32,985 nucleotides of DNA from Saprospiraceae bacterium (lineage in GTDB: Bacteria; Bacteroidota; Bacteroidia; Chitinophagales; Saprospiraceae): assembly GCA_020629845.1 (NCBI GenBank), contig JAHDCQ010000022.1:1-32985 (forward strand), read 5' to 3'. The translations under genes were made by a program, and so were the position numbers. Below, in pieces: positions 17,246-24,460 of the stretch (position 1 is its first letter; each line of letters begins with the position of its first letter). The notes under the pieces were generated by a model, which saw only the letters and a program-made list of their open reading frames with translations, searched no databases and was not told the origin of the DNA.

Positions 17246-17377
17246 ATGTTTCAGATTCTTCAAATTCTTATATTACTTGGCATCGCACAGATAGTAGGCA
17301 TTCTTTATCGTGCTTACCGAAAACCTAAGCAAGAAAATAATCCAACCTCTAAGCGGAGGATAACAAGACGGTTTTAG
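17246..17377 (+). CDS. Possible 43-residue single-pass membrane protein
   Basis: An ATG 11 bp after the methyltransferase stop opens a 43-codon frame: a hydrophobic helix (FQILQILILLGIAQIVGIL) followed by a strongly basic tail (YRAYRKPKQENN, SKRRITRRF). Proteins of this kind are easily missed. Position-specific evidence is only the close spacing and the membrane-plus-basic pattern, so it may be chance. Confidence 0.4.
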   Translation: MFQILQILILLGIAQIVGILYRAYRKPKQENNPTSKRRITRRF

Positions 17378-17498
17378 TAACTCGCGCTTATCAAATCTAA
17401 ATCAGGGGATTTTTTACAAAGGGAATTATTTTTTCATCATGGATGTCACACTTTGTATTTTTCAGACTTATATATGCAAATCTAACTCAAGTTTCAAA
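17378..17498. other. AT-rich intergenic stretch, nothing recognised
   Basis: The left part of the 429-bp gap before the exporter genes. No ORF, hairpin or promoter that I can support. Confidence 0.4.
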
Positions 17499-17655
17499 GT
17501 AATTATTTAGAGCAGAGAAGAGAGACCATTCGCTTCGTTCATTGAGAGAAGAGATAGTATACCAAAGAATAATAGAGAATGAATAAAAAAATACTTGTCC
17601 CTCTCTGTTCTCTCAGTCCAAAGGACGGTCTCTGCTCTCTCCTCTAAATAGTTAC
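17499..17655. mobile_element. MITE-like inverted-repeat element, family C copy 2
   Basis: Core ends GTAATTATTTAG and CTAAATAGTTAC, with arms extending through GAGCAGAGAAGAGAGACC. The interior shares CATTGAGAGAAGAGATA and CTCAGTCCAAAGGACGGTC with copy 1. It is flanked by an 8-bp direct repeat, GTTTCAAA (17491-17498) and GCTTCAAA (17656-17663), one mismatch. It lies directly next to the likely promoter of the exporter gene. Confidence 0.85.
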
Positions 17656-17664
17656 GCTTCAAAG

Positions 17665-17672
17665 TAACTTTG
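17665..17672 (+). promoter_or_regulatory. Possible -7 promoter box (TAACTTTG) for the exporter operon
   Basis: A perfect TAnnTTTG match, about 135 bp upstream of the exporter start and 2 bp past the target duplication of family-C copy 2. The expected -33 region would therefore fall inside the inserted element, and I see no TTTG there, so promoter activity may have been altered by the insertion. Confidence 0.35.
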
Positions 17673-17806
17673 TAGTACTTGCATAAGTACAAAATAGTAT
17701 AGATTTTATTCGAACTGTCTTCTACTGTTTTATCGCCTACACTTTCTTACAGCGAAGGTAATAGTGTGTAGGATGCCATTCGTGAAATCTCGATAAAAGT
17801 AAAAAA

Positions 17807-20023
17807 TTGAGGAATAAAAAATTTCCATTTTACCGACAACATGATGAATATGACTGTGGCCCTACTTGCCTTAGGATGTTGGCAAAGTACTATGGAAAAA
17901 ACCATAATATTGAGCGACTAAGACATCTGTGTTCGATAACCATGGAAGGCGTATCGGCTAGAGGAATTATTGAGGGGGCGGAATCTATAGGGTTTCAAGC
18001 ATTGCCCGCTTTGATAGATTTCAATAGCCTAAAAAACGAAGCACCGCTTCCTTGCATTAGTTATTGGCGCGATAGGCATTTTCTAATCGTTTATGAAGTC
18101 AGTAAAAAATGGGTGTATGTAGCCGACCCCGCGCATGGATTAATAAAATATTCTCACGAAGATTATATTAAAGCATGGCAAAATAGGAAAGACAAAGAAG
18201 CCGATCATAAAGGGGTGGTTATTTTACTAGAACCAACACCTGATTTTTATAAAGAAGAAGGAGATGCGAAGCCTAAAAGTGGCTTGTCCTTAATTAGGTC
18301 GTACATTAGTAAGGATAGTCGCTATGTGTTTCAGATATTTTTAGGGTTGCTTGGTGGAACCATTATTCAGTTAGCTTTTCCATTTCTTACCCAAGCCGTA
18401 GTAGATCAGGGCATTGTGACGGGCGACTTAAATTTTATTTATATTCTCTTGATTGCCCAAATCACTTTGTTTCTTAGCAGTTCAGTGTTTTCACTTATTC
18501 AGGGTTGGTTGTTGTTGTTTGTCGGTTCGCGGGCTAGTATTCTTATTGCAACGGACTATTTGCGAAAGCTATTGAGCAAGTCGCTTTCCTTTTTTGACGC
18601 GAAAACCTCTGGAGATATTCTTCAACGTATCAATGATTCCAATCGAATAGAACAGCTCATTGCCTCTGCGCCTGGAACCATTTTTTCCTACCTCAATGCT
18701 GTCGTATTCTTAGCTATTTTACTGTATTATGATCTTACTATTTTCACGGTTTTTGTAGTCGGAATAGTGCTATATGTGTTGTGGGTACAATACTTCATGA
18801 AAAAAAGAGAGGAATTAGACTATAAACGCTTTGAAGAAAATGCTGGCACGAATACATCTTTGATGCAAATGGTAAATGGCATCCAAGAAGTAAAAGTAAA
18901 TGGCTCAGAGTTGCGCCGAATTTGGGCATGGGAAGAGATTAGAATACGCCTTTACAAAACCGCCATTTCTAATCTAAAATTAGCACAAATTCAAACCGTA
19001 GGCGGCAATGTTATCAATGAATTCAAGAATATAACGATTACTTTTTTAGCGGCAAAAGGGGTGATAGATGGGCAGCTTACCTTAGGGATGATGCTGGCTA
19101 TTCAATATATAGTAGGGCAGATAAATGTGCCTCTCAATACGCTGGTTCAATTTCTAAAAGAGCTACAAGATGCAAGATTAAGTGTAGAGCGATTCACGGA
19201 TATTGATTTTAAGACGGAGGAAGAAAAACTGATGAACAAAAAGAACCTCACCCGCGCCAAAAACGAGCCGCAAGACATCCGAATAGAAAATTTATCGTTC
19301 CGATATGGTGGGCATCGAAGCCCTATGGTATTGAAAAATATAAACCTCACCATTCCGCAAGGCAAAGTGACCGCCATAGTAGGAATGAGTGGTGGAGGTA
19401 AGACTACGCTTTTGAAACTTCTACTAAAGCTGTACTTACCTACTGAAGGTACTATTTACGTCGGCAATGTCAATTTGAACCTCATTGATACCCACTCTTG
19501 GCGACAAGGTTGCGGCAATGTCATGCAGAGTGGATATATCTTTTCGGACACCGTTGCTCGAAATATTACAGAATCCAATTCTTTTGGTGATTATGATGAA
19601 GAACGTATTTTAGAGTCGGTGAAATTGGCTAATATTTATGATTTTATCGAAAGCCACCCTTCTGGCTACAATGCCCGAATAGGGCCGCCTGGGGCTAGTG
19701 GTCGAAGTTTGAGCGGCGGGCAAGTGCAACGCATCTTATTAGCCAGAGCAATTTATAAAAACCCAAAATATATCTTTTTGGATGAAGCTACCTCTGCGCT
19801 TGATGCGAATAATGAGCGGGAAATTATGGAAAAACTAGAAGCATTTTACGAAGATAAAACGGTAATAATTGTCGCTCATAGATTGAGTACCGTACGAGAT
19901 GCAGATCAAATTGTGGTGCTAAAAGATGGGGAAGTAGTAGAAGTAGGAAAGCACGAAGACCTGATTCAAAAGAAAGGGCAGTATTTCACATTAGTCAAAA
20001 ATCAACTAGAGATAAGCAAGTAA
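17807..20023 (+). CDS. Peptidase C39 domain-containing ABC exporter (bacteriocin/leader-peptide type)
   Basis: 738 residues in the classical three-part order. Residues 1-140 are a C39 peptidase with all catalytic residues: Q11, C17 in YDCGPTC, H91 in RHFLIVYEV, D107 in VADPAHG. Residues ~165-450 hold about six transmembrane segments, and ~490-738 the ATPase: Walker A GMSGGGKTT (526-534), signature LSGGQ (635-639), Walker B IFLDEATSALD, H-loop H691. It would cut double-glycine-type leaders and export the peptide. The start is TTG; an in-frame TGA lies 22 bp upstream and the first ATG is beyond C17, so TTG is required for an intact peptidase. Its stop overlaps the adaptor's ATG. A candidate substrate gene lies at 21454-21603. 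Confidence 0.96.
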   Translation: MRNKKFPFYRQHDEYDCGPTCLRMLAKYYGKNHNIERLRHLCSITMEGVSARGIIEGAESIGFQALPALIDFNSLKNEAPLPCISYWRDRHFLIVYEVSKKWVYVADPAHGLIKYSHEDYIKAWQNRKDKEADHKGVVILLEPTPDFYKEEGDAKPKSGLSLIRSYISKDSRYVFQIFLGLLGGTIIQLAFPFLTQAVVDQGIVTGDLNFIYILLIAQITLFLSSSVFSLIQGWLLLFVGSRASILIATDYLRKLLSKSLSFFDAKTSGDILQRINDSNRIEQLIASAPGTIFSYLNAVVFLAILLYYDLTIFTVFVVGIVLYVLWVQYFMKKREELDYKRFEENAGTNTSLMQMVNGIQEVKVNGSELRRIWAWEEIRIRLYKTAISNLKLAQIQTVGGNVINEFKNITITFLAAKGVIDGQLTLGMMLAIQYIVGQINVPLNTLVQFLKELQDARLSVERFTDIDFKTEEEKLMNKKNLTRAKNEPQDIRIENLSFRYGGHRSPMVLKNINLTIPQGKVTAIVGMSGGGKTTLLKLLLKLYLPTEGTIYVGNVNLNLIDTHSWRQGCGNVMQSGYIFSDTVARNITESNSFGDYDEERILESVKLANIYDFIESHPSGYNARIGPPGASGRSLSGGQVQRILLARAIYKNPKYIFLDEATSALDANNEREIMEKLEAFYEDKTVIIVAHRLSTVRDADQIVVLKDGEVVEVGKHEDLIQKKGQYFTLVKNQLEISK

Positions 20024-21330
20024 TGGAAAAATCGAAAGTCTATGACATACAAAAGCGGAGTGATTTCGTCAATGATGTATTAGAAAGAACACCCAACTGG
20101 ATTATCACTTGGGGAAATACCTATTTTTTACTATTCCTTTTACTTTTAGTAGCTTTAGCTGCTTTCATCAAATATCCTGATATCATCAATGCTCGAACTA
20201 TTATCACCTTAGCCAATCCGCCAATTAGTGTAGTAACCGAAAAATCGGGAGAATTGGAGCGCATTTACTACTCGGACAAAGAGTTGGTAGCAAAGGAAGC
20301 ACCCGTGCTAAAAATATTTTCACTCGCCCAACTAGAAGACGTATCACTAGTACGTGAAAAATTAGTCGCTTTCAATGAAGTATCCTCTATACATGAATAT
20401 TTATCTTTCTATCTTCCAACGGATTTAGAATTAGGTAGTTTGGCTTCTACTTACAGTACGCTCCAAAAAGATTATCAAAACTTTATGTATTTCCTTACGA
20501 ATACCAATACCTCTAAAAAAGTAGCTTCGCTAGAACGAGAAATAGAAAAAATTAGAGCCTTAAATCATTCCTTGACAAGGCAAGAAGTGATCTTTAGAGA
20601 GGAATTTAACCTTGCTAAGAAAAATTACGATAGAAGTGTCCTATTAAATCAGAGAGGAGCAATAAGTGATTTGGAGCGCGAACGAGAAGAAAGTGCCTAC
20701 CTTACCCAAAAGCGTCAATTAGAAAATTTCAATGTGCAGAAAATTAATAATGAATTGCTTATAGAAGAAAAACAAGCTCATATCAATGACTTATTAGGTG
20801 GCAAAAACGAAGATTTAGACAGTCAGGCCAATGCCTTGAAAGAGCAAAGTGCACAGCTACTAGAGCAAATAAAATACTGGGAAAAGCAACACCTCATCAA
20901 AGCACCTATAGCTGGTAGGATATCGCTGGATGAGCGAATAGTAGAACAATACTATGTGAATAAGAAAGAAGTCGTTTTTGATATTATCCCCGAGGGCGAA
21001 AACAAAATAATTGGACGCGCAGAAATGCCCATTATTAATTCTGGAGAAATTCAGACAGGCGATAAAGTGCAAATTCGCCTAGATGCCTACCCTTATCAGG
21101 AATATGGTTTTATCGAAAGTAAAATTCAATCTATTTCCTTACTACCAAAACAAATCGAAAACGCCACTTTTATTACGGCTGAATTGGAACTCCCAGATAC
21201 CCTAAAGACGGTTTACGGCAGAGCTATCCCACTTATTCCCAACATGACTGCCACTGCTTTGATTGTAAAGGAAGATAAGACACTGTTAGCAAGAATATTT
21301 GATCGGATTAGCTTAGTTTTTCAGGGTTAG
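20023..21330 (+). CDS. HlyD-family periplasmic adaptor (membrane fusion protein) of the C39 exporter
   Basis: 435 residues. A cytoplasmic N-terminus (1-30) and one transmembrane helix (~32-50) are followed by the first half of a lipoyl-like domain (~60-97), a long alpha-helical hairpin or coiled coil (~165-285), the second lipoyl half (LIKAPIAGRISLDERIV, ~291-307), and a beta-barrel with GDKVQIRLDAYPYQEYG (~346-362). It bridges the ABC exporter to an outer-membrane TolC-type channel, which is not encoded in the window. Its ATG shares one base with the exporter stop, so the pair is translationally coupled. Confidence 0.95.
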   Translation: MEKSKVYDIQKRSDFVNDVLERTPNWIITWGNTYFLLFLLLLVALAAFIKYPDIINARTIITLANPPISVVTEKSGELERIYYSDKELVAKEAPVLKIFSLAQLEDVSLVREKLVAFNEVSSIHEYLSFYLPTDLELGSLASTYSTLQKDYQNFMYFLTNTNTSKKVASLEREIEKIRALNHSLTRQEVIFREEFNLAKKNYDRSVLLNQRGAISDLEREREESAYLTQKRQLENFNVQKINNELLIEEKQAHINDLLGGKNEDLDSQANALKEQSAQLLEQIKYWEKQHLIKAPIAGRISLDERIVEQYYVNKKEVVFDIIPEGENKIIGRAEMPIINSGEIQTGDKVQIRLDAYPYQEYGFIESKIQSISLLPKQIENATFITAELELPDTLKTVYGRAIPLIPNMTATALIVKEDKTLLARIFDRISLVFQG

Positions 21331-21420
21331 ACTCTTTAACAATTTTTTCTGATTACTTAATGGTCTGTTTCTAATTCGACTGAATTATTCACCAAAATTT
21401 TTAGAAGATTTTTCAATGCA

Positions 21421-21441
21421 GCTTCTCAAAGAACGAGAAGC
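21421..21441. other. Small hairpin between convergent adaptor and peptide genes
   Basis: GCTTCTC pairs with GAGAAGC around AAAGAAC. It is 90 bp past the adaptor stop and 13 bp past the peptide stop, so it could terminate the peptide transcript, though no clear T-run follows. Confidence 0.35.
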
Positions 21442-21453
21442 CATACGCAATAT

Positions 21454-21603
21454 TTACGTTCCAATTCCTAATGCTGACCCAGCCGAGGCTACTCCATTGC
21501 CAAGCAAACTATCTGTCAGTTGCTCTAATTGTGCTTGTTCCTGCTTAGACGTTTTATTCTTGAAATCTTCTAAGCTTGCTTTTTGCAATTTTTGCTTTTT
21601 CAT
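21454..21603 (-). CDS. 49-residue leader-like peptide, candidate substrate of the C39 exporter
   Basis: ATG at 21603, TAA at 21454. The N-terminal half is lysine/glutamine-rich and hydrophilic, starting MKKQKLQKASLEDFK; this KKxxLxKxSLEDFK look is typical of leader regions of C39-exported peptides in Bacteroidota. The C-terminal end is LLGNGVASAGSALGIGT, small and glycine/alanine/serine-rich, without cysteines. There is no canonical GG; GNG (35-37, with L34 at -4 and L26 at -12) or AG (41-42) are possible cut sites. The gene is convergent with the exporter operon, 123 bp past the adaptor stop, with a 239-bp AT-rich upstream region. No modification enzyme is adjacent. That it is a precursor is inference from leader style and position. 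Confidence 0.62.
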   Translation of the reverse strand: MKKQKLQKASLEDFKNKTSKQEQAQLEQLTDSLLGNGVASAGSALGIGT

Positions 21604-21753
21604 GTTCAATGAATTTTTTTTGTTAAAAATGATTTATTTAAAATGGTTTTGAAGCTATAATTTTTAGCTACTTTGATGGCATATATCTATATAAGTGCAG
21701 AAAATGCAAAGTGTGACATTTTTTTAATGTATATTTTTTGGTAGTGGTCAAAA

Positions 21754-21815
21754 GCGAGTGATAAAAACTCAGCACTTCAAGGGAGCATGCTCCCTTGGAC
21801 GAAAGTATCACTCGT
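21754..21815. repeat. Short inverted-repeat element E with internal palindrome
   Basis: Outer arms GCGAGTGATA and TATCACTCGT (9 of 10 paired) enclose a perfect 20-bp palindrome, CAAGGGAGCATGCTCCCTTG, at 21778-21797. The layout matches element D. It lies 28 bp before the acylase ATG and would be in its 5' leader or promoter. Confidence 0.7.
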
Positions 21816-21842
21816 TATCTTACACCAGATATTTTTTTAAAA

Positions 21843-23936
21843 ATGAATAAATTAGTACTTGCCTTCATCTTTGTAGCTTTCGCAACTTCCATTGTTGCCC
21901 AAACGCAACTTGAAAGCATCACCATCTACCGCGACCAATGGGGCGTGCCACACATTTACGCACCTACCGATGAGGAAGTCTGCTATGGACTAGCTTGGGC
22001 GCAATGCGAAGACGATTTCAAGACGGTTCAAGAGCAAATGCTCGCCGTGCAAGGACGCTATGGCGAACTAGCAGGCAAAGACGGCATAGTAGCTGATTTT
22101 GCCATCAAGTTTATGGGTTTCCGCGAGCTAGTGGAAGCACGTTATGAAAAGGATCTAAGCCCCAAAGTGCAGCGCATGTTGGAAGCTTATTCTGATGGCG
22201 TGAATAATTATGCTGCTGCACATCCTAAAGAACGTTTGCTAAAAGGTAAATTTCATACTACTGCTAAGGACTTAGTAGTGGGCTACATGCTTGGCGTAAC
22301 TCAACTCACGGGCGCGACCAAAGACCTGCTCGCCATACTAGACGGCACTATTGAAATGCCAAAAGAAGACATGCAACGCGGCTCGAATGCCATTGCAATA
22401 AGCGGCAATAAAACGACTACAGGTGAAACCTTTCTAGCCGTCAATTCACATCAACCAATGGAAGGCTGGTACTCTTGGTATGAAGCTCACTTGGGTAGCG
22501 ATGAAGGCTGGAATATGCTCGGCGGTACTTTCCCTGGAGGCATGACTATTTTTCATGGCGCGAATGAGCACTTGGGTTGGGCGCATACCGTCAATCATCC
22601 TGATTTATCGGATGTCTATCGTTTAGAGATGCACCCAAATGGGGAATTGCAGTATAAATTCGATGGAGAATGGCTGCCCTTGAAGGAGAAAAAATATAAA
22701 GCAAAACTAAAGCTGGCAGGTCTAAAAATCCCAATTAGTCGCACGATATATGAAAGCAAATACGGACCAAGCTTCAAGACGAAAGATGGTCGTTTTTACG
22801 CTTGGCGATTTGTTTCGGGACTCGAAATAGGCGCACCTGAGCAATGGTATCGCATGAATAAGGCGACGAATTTGGAAGAGTTTCAAGCGGCTTTATCTAT
22901 GCGTGGCTTGGTGTGTACCAATATTGCGTATGCAGATAGGGTAAATAATATTTACTACATCAGCAATGGCAAGATTCCGCAGCGCGCTTCTATATTTAAT
23001 TGGCAAGAAGTACTACAAGGCAATACTTCTGCCACGCTTTGGGAGGAGGATGAATTTGTGGATATAGCGCAATTACCACAAGTACTTAATCCCAAGGCGG
23101 GTTATGTATTCAATACGAATAACAGCCCTTTCAACTCCACAGCAAGCTCGGAAAACCCTGAAGAGACTGCCTTAAATAAAAGCATGCACTATCAAGGCGT
23201 AGGCGTGGAAAATAATCGCAGTACTCGATTTATGGAATTGATAGCACAGTATGATACATTGAGTTGGGACGATTTCAAACGTATCAAATTTGACCGCACT
23301 TATCCAAGCACGCTACAGACGGTGGATATGCAAAACTTAGAATTATTATTGCAATTAAAAGCCGAGCAATATCCCGATATTGCAGATGCGATACAACTGC
23401 TTAATACTTGGAATAGAGAGACGGAATTGGAGAATAAAACTGCCCTTTTATTTTTCACGACTATTGATTTTTTAACAAAAAAATTACGTGACGAAAAACG
23501 CCTAGAACGCGGTAATAACATTACAGAAACGGATGCCGTAGCCGCTATTCAAAAAGCAAAAAAGCAACTACTCAAAGATTTTGGTCGTCTTACTATTCCA
23601 CTAAAGGAAGCACAGCGACATATACGTGGTAAAGTGGATATTCCGCTTGTTGGCGGCCCTGATGTCCTAGCAGCTATCTACTCCAAGCGACAAAAAGATA
23701 GTCGGCGCAAAGCCTTTGCAGGCGATTGCTACATACAATTGGTACGCTTTGGCGAAGCAGGCGTACATATCGAATCGGTGAATGTATATGGCGCATCTGC
23801 CAAGCCTGATAGTCCGCATTTTACGGATCAGATGGAGCTATTTGCCCAACAACAATTAAAGCCTATGACGCTGGATTGGGCGCAAGTACGAAAGGAGGCG
23901 GTGAAGACGTATCATCCTTTGCGGGTGTTGGAGTGA
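21843..23936 (+). CDS. Exported penicillin-acylase-family Ntn hydrolase
   Basis: 697 residues from the ATG at 21843, which gives the signal peptide MNKLVLAFIFVAFATSIVAQ; a start 48 bp further upstream would lie in inverted-repeat element E and spoil it. The precursor should self-cleave before S181 in QRGSNAIAISG, giving an alpha part (~21-180) and a beta part starting at the Ser nucleophile. Other family features are RDQWGVPHIYAPT, the AWAQCEDDF segment, and AHTVNHPDLSD with N251 as likely oxyanion residue. Relatives hydrolyse amide bonds of penicillins, acyl-homoserine lactones or cyclic lipopeptides; the substrate is not readable. It follows the peptide/exporter locus, but a functional link is unproven. 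Confidence 0.94.
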   Translation: MNKLVLAFIFVAFATSIVAQTQLESITIYRDQWGVPHIYAPTDEEVCYGLAWAQCEDDFKTVQEQMLAVQGRYGELAGKDGIVADFAIKFMGFRELVEARYEKDLSPKVQRMLEAYSDGVNNYAAAHPKERLLKGKFHTTAKDLVVGYMLGVTQLTGATKDLLAILDGTIEMPKEDMQRGSNAIAISGNKTTTGETFLAVNSHQPMEGWYSWYEAHLGSDEGWNMLGGTFPGGMTIFHGANEHLGWAHTVNHPDLSDVYRLEMHPNGELQYKFDGEWLPLKEKKYKAKLKLAGLKIPISRTIYESKYGPSFKTKDGRFYAWRFVSGLEIGAPEQWYRMNKATNLEEFQAALSMRGLVCTNIAYADRVNNIYYISNGKIPQRASIFNWQEVLQGNTSATLWEEDEFVDIAQLPQVLNPKAGYVFNTNNSPFNSTASSENPEETALNKSMHYQGVGVENNRSTRFMELIAQYDTLSWDDFKRIKFDRTYPSTLQTVDMQNLELLLQLKAEQYPDIADAIQLLNTWNRETELENKTALLFFTTIDFLTKKLRDEKRLERGNNITETDAVAAIQKAKKQLLKDFGRLTIPLKEAQRHIRGKVDIPLVGGPDVLAAIYSKRQKDSRRKAFAGDCYIQLVRFGEAGVHIESVNVYGASAKPDSPHFTDQMELFAQQQLKPMTLDWAQVRKEAVKTYHPLRVLE

Positions 23937-23954
23937 GTTCAAAGAAGTATCGTT

Positions 23955-24114
23955 AGGGAGCAGGCACGAAATAACCTACCCAAATTTGGAATAGTTATTT
24001 TTTCAAGCAGCTAGGCACGAAGAAGGCGCATAGCTGGTTCTGTAACTGATGAGTAACGACGCTGATTGGAAAAAGAACAGTTCAAATGGGTAGGTTATTT
24101 TTTGCCTGCTCCCT
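23955..24114. mobile_element. MITE-like inverted-repeat element, family A copy 2 (inverted)
   Basis: 160 bp; ends at 23955-23981 and 24088-24114 differ at two or three positions. The interior is the reverse complement of that in copy 1 (CTGTAACTGATGAGTAACG, AGAAGGCGCATAGCT), so this copy has the opposite orientation. Flanking TTA on both sides in direct orientation. It begins 18 bp past the acylase stop. Confidence 0.85.
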
Positions 24115-24116
24115 TA

Positions 24117-24216
24117 TCTGACAAATCCCGTGGCCGAAGAAAAAGAAAACACAAAAACGTCCAGAAAGTAGTGTTGTGATTTCTTTTTCTTCGGCTTCGT
24201 CACGGGATTTGCCAGA
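24117..24216. repeat. Hairpin element G
   Basis: Left arm TCTGACAAATCCCGTGGCCG then AAGAAAAAGAAA pairs with the right arm ending CACGGGATTTGCCAGA, with a 6-nt bulge (TTCGTC side). 100 bp, no ORF. It abuts family-A copy 2 with only 2 bp between. Confidence 0.75.
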
Positions 24217-24314
24217 GAACCAAAAGTATAAAAAACGGTGCAATTTGTTATGCCTATAAGGAAGTTTTGTAAAATGAATTGTTTTAATATATTTGTTTTT
24301 ATTTGAACGCATTT

Positions 24315-24441
24315 GTAACTATTTAGTAGAGGGTAGCAAGTATAGGGTAGAGGGATATACGTGTCCATTTTTTTCTAAAAAAAGGATGTTTTTCAAGAAA
24401 ATTCCTACATAGATTCCCTCTACTCTCTACCAAATAATTAC
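24315..24441. mobile_element. MITE-like inverted-repeat element, family C copy 3
   Basis: 127 bp with ends GTAACTATTTAG and CCAAATAATTAC, arms continuing through GTAGAGGGTAG / CTACTCTCTAC. Flanked by an exact 8-bp direct repeat, ACGCATTT (24307-24314 and 24442-24449), the expected footprint of transposition. Only the ends, not the interior, match copies 1 and 2. It ends 19 bp before the start of the FG-GAP protein gene. Confidence 0.85.
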
Positions 24442-24460
24442 ACGCATTTATAACAAAACT

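Noticed and set aside
17507-17692. 61-codon minus-strand frame before the exporter
   Set aside because: Almost entirely inside family-C copy 2; repeat-derived.
21416-21652. 78-codon plus-strand frame
   Set aside because: Antisense shadow of the leader-like peptide gene; composition (many Cys and Phe) fits a mirrored frame.
21795-21842. Upstream ATG adding 16 residues to the acylase
   Set aside because: It lies in inverted-repeat element E and puts charged residues before an otherwise clean signal peptide; the ATG at 21843 is better.
24082-24368. Two overlapping minus-strand frames (76 and 84 codons)
   Set aside because: They run through hairpin G and the ends of families A and C; no protein features.
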